From: Humidesulfovibrio mexicanus
Lineage (GTDB): Bacteria; Desulfobacterota; Desulfovibrionia; Desulfovibrionales; Desulfovibrionaceae
Direction of reading: 5' to 3'
Length of the DNA: 64,000 nt
Assembly: GCF_900188225.1 (NCBI RefSeq)
Contig: NZ_FZOC01000001.1
Coordinates: 434,596 to 498,595 of the forward strand
The notes under the pieces were generated by a model. The model did not search any database, had not been told where the DNA came from, and worked only from the letters and a program-made list of their open reading frames with translations. The position numbers and the translations under genes are program-made. Positions 20,021 through 28,520 of this stretch are shown here, piece after piece; within the stretch, counting starts at the first letter, position 1, and every line of letters starts with the position of its first letter.

Positions 20021-21829
20021 ATGCGCCACACGCTGCATGGATGGACGGGACGTGTGCTTCACGTGGACCTGTCCGGCGGGACGTTTCAGACCCAGCCCCT
20101 GCCGGAGGAGACCCGCCGCGACTTCCTGGGGGGCAGGGGGCTGGCCATGCGTCTGCTGCGGAACGGCTTTGGCCTGGCCTGGGACGCGCCGGACATGCCG
20201 CTCATCTTCGCGGCCGGGCCCCTTACCGGCACAGAGGCCCCGGCCTCCAGCCGCTGCCACGCGGCCAGCCGCTCGCCCCTCACCGGGGCTGTCGGCGACG
20301 AAAGCCTGGGCGGCGAGTTGGGCATGGAGCTCAAGCGCGCAGGCTTCGACGCACTGATCGTCACCGGGCGCGCGACCGGCCCGCGCGGCATCGAGATCGA
20401 CGGCGGCGAGGCGCGGTTGACGGACGCCTCGGCCCTCGTCGGCCTGCCAACGCCGGATCTGTTTTTGAAACTGCGGGAGCAACGCCCTTCCGGGGCCCTG
20501 CTGGCCACAGGCCCGGCTGCGGATAACGGCTGCCCGCTGGCCGCGCTCATGACCGACGCCCGCACCGCGTCCGGGCGCTGCGGGCTTGGCCTCGCGGCGG
20601 GAGCCAAGGGCCTCAAGTACATCGCGGTGCGTGGCTCCGGCGTGGTGCGCGTCGCCGATCCGGCCGGACTTTCGGGCGCTGTGGAGGACATTCTGCGCCT
20701 GGTCCACGCCTCCCCGGCACTCATGGGGCAGTACGGCTTCCATCGCCACGGAACCATGAGCCTCTTCGACCTCATGGACGCCCGGCGGATGATGCCCACG
20801 GACAATTTCGCGCGCACGCGCCTTGCCCACGCCGGGGGGCTCAACGCCCACGCCTTCGAGTCCAGATACCACCCCCTGCGCAGGGGCTGCCCTGGCTGCC
20901 CGGTGCAGTGCATGGCCCTTTCCGGAGACGGCCGCCCCATGCCGGAATACGAGGCCCAATGCGGTTTCTCGGCCCTCATCGGCAACAGCGCCCCGGAACT
21001 GGTCATGCGGGCCAACGACTTCTGCGCCTGCCTGGGGCTCGATCCCGTGGGCGCGGCCTCGGCCCTGGCCTGCCACCGCGAGCTTACGGGCTGCCAGTAC
21101 GGCCCGGATCAGGTGCTGGCGCTGCTGCTCGGCATGGCCGCGGGCCAGGGGCCGGAGGCGGCCCTTGGGCGCGAGCTGGGCCTGGGCGTCGCCGCCTACG
21201 CCGCCAAGCAGGGTCGCCCGGAACTGGCCATGGCCGTGAAAGGCCTGGCCCTGCCGCCCTTTGACCCGCGCGGAGGCTATGGCCTGGCCCTGGCTTACGC
21301 CGTAAGCACCCAGGGCGGCAGCCACCTGCGCGCCAATCCGCTGAGCCACGAGGTGCTGCGCAAGCCCGTGGCCACGGACCGTTTCAGCTTCTCCGGCAAG
21401 GCGCGCAGCATCAAGCTCGCCGAGGACGCCTTTGCGGCCGCGGAATCCCTTACCCTGTGCCGTCACCTGCTGCTGGCCGCCGGGCTTGAGGAATACGCCC
21501 GCGCCCTGGCCGCCGTCACGGGCGAACCGACAACCGGGGCCGAACTCATGGCCGTGGGCGAACGCATCTGCGTGCTGGAGCGCCAGCTCAACGCGGCCTG
21601 GGGCTTTGGCTCGGTCCACGACGACCTGCCGGAGCGGTTCTTCACAGAGCCCGGCAGCGGCGCCGCGGACCTGCCCGTGCCGCCCATCCCGCGCCAGGAC
21701 TTCCTGCGCGCCCGCGAGGCCTATTGCACCATCCGGGGGCTGGACGCCCAGGGGCGGCCCCTGCCGGAGACCGCCGCGCGCCTGGGCCTGCAAGTGGAAC
21801 CCGCGCACCATGCGGAGGAGCGCGCATGA
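20021..21829 (+). CDS. aor: Aldehyde:ferredoxin oxidoreductase (tungsten/molybdopterin)
   Basis: The 602-residue AOR-family enzyme oxidises aldehydes to carboxylates and reduces ferredoxin, using a tungsten (or molybdenum) bis-pterin and one [4Fe-4S] cluster. The N-terminal GWTGRVLHVDLSGG and FLGGRGLAMRLL match the family pterin-binding domain. The cluster ligands are visible as Cys290, Cys293 and Cys297 (CPGCPVQC) with the distal Cys480 (LTLCRH). Length fits AOR (about 600-620). The next gene starts inside the stop codon (ATGA), so a class II aldolase-like protein is coupled to it. That suggests the aldehyde substrate is released by the aldolase. Metal identity is inferred from the family. 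Confidence 0.93.
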   Translation: MRHTLHGWTGRVLHVDLSGGTFQTQPLPEETRRDFLGGRGLAMRLLRNGFGLAWDAPDMPLIFAAGPLTGTEAPASSRCHAASRSPLTGAVGDESLGGELGMELKRAGFDALIVTGRATGPRGIEIDGGEARLTDASALVGLPTPDLFLKLREQRPSGALLATGPAADNGCPLAALMTDARTASGRCGLGLAAGAKGLKYIAVRGSGVVRVADPAGLSGAVEDILRLVHASPALMGQYGFHRHGTMSLFDLMDARRMMPTDNFARTRLAHAGGLNAHAFESRYHPLRRGCPGCPVQCMALSGDGRPMPEYEAQCGFSALIGNSAPELVMRANDFCACLGLDPVGAASALACHRELTGCQYGPDQVLALLLGMAAGQGPEAALGRELGLGVAAYAAKQGRPELAMAVKGLALPPFDPRGGYGLALAYAVSTQGGSHLRANPLSHEVLRKPVATDRFSFSGKARSIKLAEDAFAAAESLTLCRHLLLAAGLEEYARALAAVTGEPTTGAELMAVGERICVLERQLNAAWGFGSVHDDLPERFFTEPGSGAADLPVPPIPRQDFLRAREAYCTIRGLDAQGRPLPETAARLGLQVEPAHHAEERA

Positions 21830-23088
21830 GGGAGCAGCTGCTCAAATATTCGACCAAACTGGCCCAGGCGGGCCTGTGCGCGCCGGGCGAGCCCCTGCTG
21901 GCCGCCCTGGATGCGGACGTCAGCTTCAGCCGGGCGGACGACCCGCGCCAGCCAGTGGCCCAACAGGTGCTGCACGAGCTTGGGGCCAGCGCCCTGCTTC
22001 TTGCGGAACCGGTCGGTCCCTGCCAGGAAGCCATGCGCATCCTGGCGCAGGCGGCCTTGGACACAGGCCAGGACGCCGTGACCCCCGGCGACTGCGAGAC
22101 GCGCACCTTCCTGCACGACCTGCCCGTGGTGGACGGCCTTGACCCCACGGCGCTTGCCCGCGCCCTGGCCCGGCGAAAGGGCTGCATCGTGCTGCATCAC
22201 GGCCGCGCCCTCATGGCCGCCGCTGGGGCCGTCAGCCCGGAACAGACCTTCGTCACGGCCAGCTCCGTGGCTTTCGCCTGCTTCGTCGCCTACTTCTCCC
22301 GGCGGCTGCGCCAGGCCAGGCAGGGCGACCTTACCCCGTACCTGCACCGGGAACTGGCCCACATGCGCGACTTGGTGGAAGCCGACCAGAAGCGTCTGCC
22401 GCACGCGCCGCCGGAACTCATGGCCGGTCCCTTCTCCCACGCGGACCAGGCCCGCGCCGCAATGGCCCAGGCAGGGCGGGCAGTGGTGGACTACGGGCTC
22501 GTGGACTCGTCCTTCGGCAACGTGTCCTGCAGGCAGGCGTCTCCGGAAGGCGAGCTGTTGCTCATCAGCCAGACCGGGAGCGCCCTGGACGAATTGGAAG
22601 GCCTCATCGACCCCTGCCGCATGGACGGGACCTCCTGCGTGGGGCTCACCGCATCCAGCGAATACAGTGCGCACAAGGCCGTGTACGATGTCTGCGGCGC
22701 GCGGGTCATTCTGCACGGGCACCCGCGCTTCGCCGTGATCCTGTCCATGGATTGCGAGCATCTGGACTGCCCGGGCCAGGGCGGCTGCCACCGCGCCTGT
22801 TCGCGACCCCGCGCCGTGGAAGACGCCGCGTCCGGGCTTGTCGCGCCCATCGTTCCGGGCGAGGTGGGCGCCGGGCCGTACGGGCTGTGCAACACCCTGC
22901 CTCCGGCCCTGGCCTCGGCCCCTGCGGGCGCTGGCGGCGGTCGGGCGGCCATCGTGTACGGCCACGGGCTGTTCGCCGCGGCGGACGACGATTTTCGACC
23001 CGCCTTCGCCATGCTTCTGGAAACCGAGCGTTTCTGCCGCCGGGAGTACTTCCGGCGGGTGGACGCCCTGTGCGGCGCGGGCACATAA
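21826..23088 (+). CDS. Two-domain class II aldolase/adducin-like protein with inserted cysteine cluster
   Basis: The 420-residue protein is translationally coupled to AOR (ATG overlaps its TGA). The C-terminal half (about 210-420) is a class II aldolase with its active-site set intact: GNVS near residue 232, Glu279 in SSEYSAHK, metal ligands His297 and His299 (LHGHP) and His380 (YGHGL). The N-terminal half (about 40-195) looks like a degenerate copy; GCIVLHHGRALMAAAG aligns with the C-terminal AAIVYGHGLFAAAD, but Glu and HxH are missing. After His299 there is an insertion with Cys310-x4-Cys315-x5-Cys321-x3-Cys325, suited to a zinc or Fe-S site. Class II enzymes cleave sugar phosphates such as fuculose-1-P. 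The product aldehyde would suit AOR. The substrate is unknown. Confidence 0.85.
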   Translation: MREQLLKYSTKLAQAGLCAPGEPLLAALDADVSFSRADDPRQPVAQQVLHELGASALLLAEPVGPCQEAMRILAQAALDTGQDAVTPGDCETRTFLHDLPVVDGLDPTALARALARRKGCIVLHHGRALMAAAGAVSPEQTFVTASSVAFACFVAYFSRRLRQARQGDLTPYLHRELAHMRDLVEADQKRLPHAPPELMAGPFSHADQARAAMAQAGRAVVDYGLVDSSFGNVSCRQASPEGELLLISQTGSALDELEGLIDPCRMDGTSCVGLTASSEYSAHKAVYDVCGARVILHGHPRFAVILSMDCEHLDCPGQGGCHRACSRPRAVEDAASGLVAPIVPGEVGAGPYGLCNTLPPALASAPAGAGGGRAAIVYGHGLFAAADDDFRPAFAMLLETERFCRREYFRRVDALCGAGT

Positions 23089-23209
23089 GCCGGCACGCCG
23101 GGAATCCCCGCAACATTTGATTTCCCTTGGCGCGGCAAGGGTGGTACGCCAGCCTTCCCGATGCAAGGCCCCATGGCCGCGCGGCGGAACAACAGCAAAG
23201 AGACGGACC

Positions 23210-24148
23210 ATGACCGACGAACGGCGCGCCGCGCTGCTGCCCATGCTGGCGCTCACTGCGGCGAGCATCCTCTGGGCCAGCGCCTTCATCGCCTTCAAGC
23301 TGGCCTTCCAGGCCTACGACACCATGTTCGTGGTCTTTGCGCGCATGGTGGTGGCGGTGCTGTGCTTCATGCCGCTGTACCCGCGCTTCCGCTCCCAGCC
23401 CTACCGCAAGGGCGACTGGAAGCCCATCGCGCTCATGGGCCTGTGCGAGCCGGGCCTCTACTTCCTCTTTGAGACCGCGGCCATCAAGAACACCGAGGCC
23501 GCCCAGGCGGGCATGATCACCGCCATGCTGCCCCTGCTGGTGGCTGTGGGCGCGCACTTCATCCTGAAGGAGCGCGTCAGCGCCCGCACCTGGGCCGGGT
23601 TCGGTCTGGCCGTTTGCGGCGCGGTGCTGCTCTCGCTCTTGTCCTCGGCCACGGAAAACGCGCCCAACCCAACCATGGGCAACTTCCTGGAATTCCTCGC
23701 CATGTGCTGCGCCATGGGCTACACCATCCTGCTCAAGAAGCTCTCGGCGCGCTATTCGCCCATGTTCCTCACCTTCACCCAGGCCGCCTTCGGCTGCCTG
23801 TTCTTCCTGCCCCTCATGTTCCTGCCGGGGCAAAGCCTGCCGCGCGAATTCGTGCTGGTTCCGGCCCTGTCCATCGCGTATCTGGGCGCGGCCAGCACCA
23901 TGGGGGCCTACGGTCTGTACAGCTACGGGGTGAGCAAAATCCCCGCCAGCCAGGCTTCGGCCTTCATCAACCTCATCCCCGTGGCCACAGTGCTCATGGC
24001 CTGGGCCGTGCTGGGCGAGACCTTCGGCCTGGGGCAGTACCTGGCCTCGGCTTTGGTGCTGGGCGGCGTGTTCCTGAGCCAGGACCGCTCAAGCCGGGCC
24101 GCGCCAGGGCAGAACCCGGCAAGCCGCAACGGGAAAGCCAGGGGCTAG
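23210..24148 (+). CDS. EamA/DMT-family exporter
   Basis: The 312-residue membrane protein has ten transmembrane helices in two EamA repeats. The first repeat starts ALTAASILWASAFIAFKLAF; the second starts EFLAMCCAMGYTILLKKLSA and ends with SAFINLIPVATVLMAWAVLG. Drug/metabolite transporters of this group export amino acids, metabolites or toxic compounds. The start ATG 23210 has a weak purine-rich site (AAAGAGACGG). It lies 121 bases after the aldolase-like gene, so cotranscription is possible but not certain. The next gene starts four bases after its stop. Confidence 0.88.
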   Translation: MTDERRAALLPMLALTAASILWASAFIAFKLAFQAYDTMFVVFARMVVAVLCFMPLYPRFRSQPYRKGDWKPIALMGLCEPGLYFLFETAAIKNTEAAQAGMITAMLPLLVAVGAHFILKERVSARTWAGFGLAVCGAVLLSLLSSATENAPNPTMGNFLEFLAMCCAMGYTILLKKLSARYSPMFLTFTQAAFGCLFFLPLMFLPGQSLPREFVLVPALSIAYLGAASTMGAYGLYSYGVSKIPASQASAFINLIPVATVLMAWAVLGETFGLGQYLASALVLGGVFLSQDRSSRAAPGQNPASRNGKARG

Positions 24149-24151
24149 GCC

Positions 24152-24904
24152 ATGTTCGGCCGCACGCGCAAACCCGCCCGGCCCGAGCCTCCCGCGCGCT
24201 TCGAGCTGCTTCTGGACGGCGAACCCGCGCCCGTGGAGCTCTCCTTCGACGGCTTCCGCAGTCTGCGCATCTCCATCCGGCCCGAGGGGCTGCTGCGGGT
24301 GCGCGCGCCCAAGGGCACTTCCAAGGCCTTCATCCTGGAGCGGCTGGAGGCCAAGGCGGCCTGGATACACAGACATCTCGAATCCTTCCGCCAGCGCAAA
24401 CAGGCCGCGCCCCCGCCGCTGTTCGAGGACGGCGCCAGACTGTTGCACCTGGGCGCCCAGCTGACCTTGAGCCTTGCGCGGGAACCGCGCAACAGCGTGC
24501 GTCTGGAGGGTGAACGCCTTATCGTGGCCACCCGCCGGGAGCCCACGCCCGAGGCCGTGCGCAGGCTGGTGGAAGGCTGGCGGACCGTGCAGGCGCGCGA
24601 ACTGTTCGCCCACGTCATCCGCGAACTGCTGCCGCGCCTGGACGCACTGGGCGCGCCCAGGCCCAAGGCCCTCACCATTCGCGCCATGAAAAGCCGCTGG
24701 GGCAGTTGCTCCCGCCAGCGGCGCATCACTCTGAACCTGCACCTCGTCAAGGCCCCGCTCGTCTGCATCGAGTACGTGGCCGCCCACGAACTCTGCCATC
24801 TGCTGCGCCACGCCCACGACGCCCGCTTTTACGCCCTGCTCGCGGCCGTCATGCCGGACTGGAAACAGCGCCGCGCCCTGCTGGCCGCACAGCCCATGGA
24901 CTAA
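24152..24904 (+). CDS. YgjP-type zinc metallopeptidase-like protein (DUF45)
   Basis: The 250-residue protein has the PF01863 (YgjP/SprT-like) signature. WGSCSRQRRITLNLHL is followed by the zincin motif HELCH (His212, Glu213, His216) and a third ligand, His222, in RHAHDARFY. The N-terminal third is a beta-rich domain starting FELLLDGEPAPVELSFDGFR, as in longer family members. Proposed activities range from metallopeptidase to UTP-related hydrolase; none can be assigned here. It follows the DMT gene by three bases, so both are probably on one message. A 9-bp hairpin lies 50 bases downstream. Confidence 0.88.
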   Translation: MFGRTRKPARPEPPARFELLLDGEPAPVELSFDGFRSLRISIRPEGLLRVRAPKGTSKAFILERLEAKAAWIHRHLESFRQRKQAAPPPLFEDGARLLHLGAQLTLSLAREPRNSVRLEGERLIVATRREPTPEAVRRLVEGWRTVQARELFAHVIRELLPRLDALGAPRPKALTIRAMKSRWGSCSRQRRITLNLHLVKAPLVCIEYVAAHELCHLLRHAHDARFYALLAAVMPDWKQRRALLAAQPMD

Positions 24905-24956
24905 CCCAGAGAGTGGAACTCGCAGCCGATGATGGGCTTGACCGTTTCTGCGCTTT

Positions 24957-24978
24957 CGGTATTGTGCTGACAATACCG
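24957..24978 (+). terminator. Perfect 9-bp stem-loop after the YgjP-type gene
   Basis: Arms CGGTATTGT and ACAATACCG with a GCTG loop. There is no downstream T tract, so termination is uncertain. The position between two forward genes fits an operon boundary. Confidence 0.4.
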
Positions 24979-25045
24979 GCTCTGCCGCACGCGGGCCCGG
25001 GTGGAACGCATACGGCGCGGCCCCGCACAATCCAAGGGAGGAAGC

Positions 25046-26788
25046 ATGGGCGGAAGCAGTGGGACAGTCAGGGGAAAATTTGCGGCCTGGCTCTGTGCGG
25101 CCGGGCTGTGCCTGGGCCTCGCGGGGGCGGCCCTGGCGGCCGGAGGCGCAAGCCATGCTCCAGTCTGGCCGGGCGGCAAGGCCCTCAAGCAGCGGCTGGC
25201 CCTTGGCAAGAAGCTCTATGCCGAGCAATGCCTGCCCTGTCACAGCATCGGCGGGGACGAGAACGACATCAAGCCCCTGACGCGCCATGTGGCCACCGTG
25301 GGCATGGAGGCGTACATCACCGGCCAAGGTCGGCTCTTCGACCACATGCCGCTCTTCGAGGGCACGGCCAAGGACAAGCGCGCCCTGGCGGAATACATCA
25401 CCATCGTCATCAACAAGCGCAAGCCCGATGATGTGCAAATGGTTCCGGTGAAGCCCCTCAGGCACGAGGTCCCGCCCTTTGATCCTGCCAAGGACGCGTA
25501 CGTACTGCTGGCCTGGAACACGCTGGGCATGAAGTGCATCACCGACGCCGACGCCTTTTTCTCCTTCCTGCCGCCGGGCAACGCTTTCAACGCCGTGCTC
25601 GTCAAGCGCGGGCCGAAGCCGGTGCTGGTAAGCCAGGGGGTGGAGCTCTCCTACGAGGTCCAGGACGGCTTCAAGAATCCCTCGGCCCACGTGGATTTGT
25701 GGAAATTCGCGCCGTCCCTCCTGGGCAAGGAGCTGCCGCTCAACGTCTCGGCCTCGGGCAAAGGCATGGCCGGAACCCTGGCCTACAACGAAAAGACGAA
25801 GCTCTTCGAGGCCGCAGGCATTCCGGTGACGCCATTCTCGGACGACGGGAGCATCAACCCCTACCCGCTGTTCACCATGCGGGCCAAGGACTCGTCCGGC
25901 GCGCTGCTGGCGCAGACCAGATTCGTGGCCCCGGTGGGCTCGGAGATGGGCTGCCGCAGCTGCCATGGCGGTCCCTGGCGCAAGAACGGAGTGTCCGGCG
26001 TCTCCGCCGAGACGGCCAAGAACATCCTGGCCGTGCATGACAAGCGCTCCGGCACGCAGCTGCTGGCTCAGGCCGAAAAGGGCAAGCCCGTGCTCTGCCA
26101 AAGCTGCCACCCGGACCCGCTGCTGAACGCGCCCGGCGACCCCAAGCGCCTGAACCTTCCTGCGGCCATCCACGGCTTTCACGCCAACTACCTCACCGGC
26201 CAAGGCGAGGTGACCTGCTCGCGCTGCCACCCGGACAGCCCCACCGGGGTCACCCGCTGTCTGCGCGACAACCATCAAGCCTACACGATCGGATGCTCGC
26301 GCTGCCATGGCCTGCTTGAGGACCACACCATCTCGCTGCTCAAGGGCGAGCTGAACCAGGGCAAGGCCCGGGCCGCCAGCTTCATGGAGCACCTCAAGCC
26401 GCAGATGGTCAAAAACGCGGACGCGGTGAAGGCGCGCTCTCCCTGGCTGCAGGAGCCGGACTGCTCCACGTGCCACACGGACGGCAAGCGGCCCGACCGC
26501 AAGACCTCCATGGCCTTCAACGTCTGGGTGGAAGGTCCGGGCAAGCTCTTCCGCGCCCAGAAGGACGCCATGGGCTCCATGCCCTGCATCGGCTGCCACG
26601 GCGCGCCGCACGCCACCTACGTGGCCCAAAGCGACTACGGCAAGGACCGGGACAACATCCAGCCCGTGCAGTACATGGGCTTCGCCGGAGTGCTGGGCGC
26701 GCGCGGGCAGTGCGTGGTGTGCCACACCCAGGGCATGAAGGCCGATCGGCACCATCCGGTCCCGGTCATGAAGATCCCCGCCAGATAG
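25046..26788 (+). CDS. Exported multiheme c-type cytochrome with eight CxxCH motifs
   Basis: The 580-residue periplasmic electron carrier has a start ATG 25046 that follows AAGGGAGG; the frame is open 15 codons upstream. Residues 1-32 are a signal peptide. The N-terminal domain (about 45-130) is a monoheme class I cytochrome c: CLPCH (Cys62, Cys65, His66) with a candidate axial Met in HMPLFEG. Seven further motifs follow: CRSCH, CQSCH, CSRCH, CSRCH, CSTCH, CIGCH and CVVCH. The region between the first and second motifs (about 150-300) has no heme and contains a beta-rich part. The redox partner is not identifiable. A strong terminator at 26812-26846 ends the unit, and a periplasmic rhodanese follows. 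Confidence 0.9.
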   Translation: MGGSSGTVRGKFAAWLCAAGLCLGLAGAALAAGGASHAPVWPGGKALKQRLALGKKLYAEQCLPCHSIGGDENDIKPLTRHVATVGMEAYITGQGRLFDHMPLFEGTAKDKRALAEYITIVINKRKPDDVQMVPVKPLRHEVPPFDPAKDAYVLLAWNTLGMKCITDADAFFSFLPPGNAFNAVLVKRGPKPVLVSQGVELSYEVQDGFKNPSAHVDLWKFAPSLLGKELPLNVSASGKGMAGTLAYNEKTKLFEAAGIPVTPFSDDGSINPYPLFTMRAKDSSGALLAQTRFVAPVGSEMGCRSCHGGPWRKNGVSGVSAETAKNILAVHDKRSGTQLLAQAEKGKPVLCQSCHPDPLLNAPGDPKRLNLPAAIHGFHANYLTGQGEVTCSRCHPDSPTGVTRCLRDNHQAYTIGCSRCHGLLEDHTISLLKGELNQGKARAASFMEHLKPQMVKNADAVKARSPWLQEPDCSTCHTDGKRPDRKTSMAFNVWVEGPGKLFRAQKDAMGSMPCIGCHGAPHATYVAQSDYGKDRDNIQPVQYMGFAGVLGARGQCVVCHTQGMKADRHHPVPVMKIPAR

Positions 26789-26811
26789 CCGACAAAAGCG
26801 GAACCATCGCC

Positions 26812-26846
26812 AAAAGGCCTGGGTCGCGGATGCGCCCAGGCCTTTT
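26812..26846 (+). terminator. Intrinsic terminator after the cytochrome gene
   Basis: A perfect 12-bp stem (AAAAGGCCTGGG / CCCAGGCCTTTT) with an 11-base loop lies 24 bases beyond the stop; the 3' arm ends in TTTT, then CATCTTTG. The symmetrical A/T ends would also allow termination of minus-strand transcripts. Confidence 0.85.
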
Positions 26847-26957
26847 CATCTTTGTGCGCGCCTCGGCGTTGGTTTCGTTTGCGTTCCAAAATATATTTCG
26901 TTATTTTTTTCACATGGCGCAATCCCGCGCTGTTCCCCCCAACCCAGGAGGCCAGGA

Positions 26958-27533
26958 ATGACCCCTCGCGCCCTGCTTCAGGCCCTCTGTTCACTCGTGC
27001 TTTGCCTCGGATTCACAGCCATGGCTTTGGCCGCCGATCCGCCGCAGGACCAGCGCAAACACACGCCGCTCGGCAAGTACCTCACCTCTCCCGAAGCGCA
27101 TGAGCTTTGGAAAGCGGGAGGGGTGGCCATCGTGGATGTACGCACGCCGGAAGAGTACGATTTCGTCGGGCACCCGACAATGGCCCCCAATGTCCCCGTG
27201 CAGTTGTGGGTGGGCAAATTCGACGCCGGGAAGAAGGCCATGCCCCTGGCGGACAATCCGGCCTTTGTGGACCAGATGAAGCTGCGCTTCAAGCCCGGCG
27301 ACGCCATCGCGATGCTCTGCCGCTCCGGTCACCGCAGCGCCCTTGCGGCCAAGAAGCTCATTGCGGCGGGCTTCACCAACGTCTTCAACATCATTGACGG
27401 CTTCGAGGGCGACAAGAACACAGACAAGGCCAGCCCCGGATTCGGGAAGCGGACGGTCAACGGCTGGCGCAACGCGAACCTGCCCTGGACCAACGATCTG
27501 GACGAAAAACTGGTGTTCCAGGCCGACAAGTAG
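26958..27533 (+). CDS. Periplasmic rhodanese-domain protein
   Basis: The 191-residue protein has an N-terminal signal peptide (about 1-25, ending AMALAAD). A single rhodanese domain runs from AIVDVRTPEEYDFVGH to about residue 165, with the active-site loop LCRSGHRSA and catalytic Cys121. Such domains carry persulfide sulfur; a sulfur-relay or thiosulfate-handling role in the periplasm is inferred. The C-terminus KRTVNGWRNANLPWT is typical of small secreted rhodaneses. The upstream region (26847-26957) is AT-rich and probably holds its own promoter, since a terminator separates it from the cytochrome gene. It ends with a terminator at 27562-27595. Confidence 0.9.
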   Translation: MTPRALLQALCSLVLCLGFTAMALAADPPQDQRKHTPLGKYLTSPEAHELWKAGGVAIVDVRTPEEYDFVGHPTMAPNVPVQLWVGKFDAGKKAMPLADNPAFVDQMKLRFKPGDAIAMLCRSGHRSALAAKKLIAAGFTNVFNIIDGFEGDKNTDKASPGFGKRTVNGWRNANLPWTNDLDEKLVFQADK

Positions 27534-27561
27534 TCTTCGGCTTCCCCGGCTCAAGCATTCC

Positions 27562-27595
27562 AAGGGCCTCGGGCGACAACGCCCGCGGCCCTTTT
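27562..27595 (+). terminator. Intrinsic terminator after the rhodanese gene
   Basis: Outer arms AAGGGCC/GGCCCTT and inner arms GGGCG/CGCCC with an ACAA loop, followed by TTTTCC. It sits between convergent genes. Confidence 0.8.
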
Positions 27596-27611
27596 CCATG
27601 CAAAACGCTCG

Positions 27612-28445
27612 CTACCGTGTCTGCGCACCTGCGCCCAAGCGCAGACGCCGCAAGTGTTCCGTGAGCAAGCGTTCGGACACCCCAGAACGGTCAAGCTCGC
27701 GCAGCCTGCGGCTGATGTAGCGGGACAGAGCCGCGCAGGGCGAACGCCGGGAAAACCCGAAATGGATATCCTGTTCGGAAATCGGCGCGCCCAAGGGCAC
27801 GATGTCGGCCATTTCCGGGTGCCGCGCCGCATATGCCTCGCCCACGTAGCGGCTGGTCACAAAGTAGTCGATCCTGCCCGCGTGGAGCTTCTTGAAGTTG
27901 CCCTCCATGTCCTTGGCCTCCTCCAGGGACAACTCGGCCCGCCAGTACTCGTCGAACCCCGCGCCAAAGGTGTCGCCCATGCTGAGCCCCCCGCGCCGCC
28001 CCTTGAGGTCCGCCCAGGACGTGAACGGGAAGGCCCGGTTCTTTCGGACAAACACCACTATGGGATTGGGGAAGGCGCGCGCCGGGACGAAGGTCAAATA
28101 CCGGGAACGCTCCGGGGTGATGCGCAGACTCAGAATCAGGTCGATCTCGCCGCGCTCGGCCAAAAGCAGCGCCCGTTTCCACGGAAGCGCCACGGGCTTG
28201 AGCCTCACGCCCGGCGGCGCGGCAAGCTTGAGCAGATCGACGCTTGCGCCCACAAGTCGCCCCTTGCTGTCAACCCAATGGTATGGCGGATAGTTGGGAT
28301 TGGCGGTGTAGACAAGCTCCGGGCATTGCGCCGCCAATTCCGAAGCCTCGCGTTCCTGCGACGCCGCCGCGGCAGGGGCATCCGCGCTGGCGGGCGAAGC
28401 CAGACAAAGACATGACAGCAGAAGCAGGAGCACGATTGCGCGCAT
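27612..28445 (-). CDS. Periplasmic solute-binding protein, family 3 type
   Basis: The 277-residue protein has a signal peptide (about 1-21, ending ASPASA) and a bacterial SBP family 3 fold: YTANPNYPPYHWVDSKGRLV, then LVGASVDLL, then ERGEIDLILSLRITPERSRY, then a GRIDYFVTSRYVGEAY segment. These bind amino acids or similar small polar ligands. No ABC permease or ATPase genes adjoin, so it may be a stand-alone binding or sensing protein, as is common among Desulfovibrio paralogues. It lies 75 bases downstream of mqnD on the same strand; whether they share a transcript is unclear. Confidence 0.85.
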   Translation of the reverse strand: MRAIVLLLLLSCLCLASPASADAPAAAASQEREASELAAQCPELVYTANPNYPPYHWVDSKGRLVGASVDLLKLAAPPGVRLKPVALPWKRALLLAERGEIDLILSLRITPERSRYLTFVPARAFPNPIVVFVRKNRAFPFTSWADLKGRRGGLSMGDTFGAGFDEYWRAELSLEEAKDMEGNFKKLHAGRIDYFVTSRYVGEAYAARHPEMADIVPLGAPISEQDIHFGFSRRSPCAALSRYISRRLRELDRSGVSERLLTEHLRRLRLGAGAQTR

Positions 28446-28520
28446 GGCGATTCACCCCACTCTCTGCTTCCTGACGCATTTATGGGGTTGGGGCAAGAGG
28501 AGGACCGTCAACAAGGCCAA

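Noticed and set aside
24901-25045. Minus-strand reading KPIIGCEFHSLG ending before 24901 as the tail of a gene
   Set aside because: The frame upstream is low-complexity antisense of the cytochrome signal region and has no start with a ribosome-binding site.
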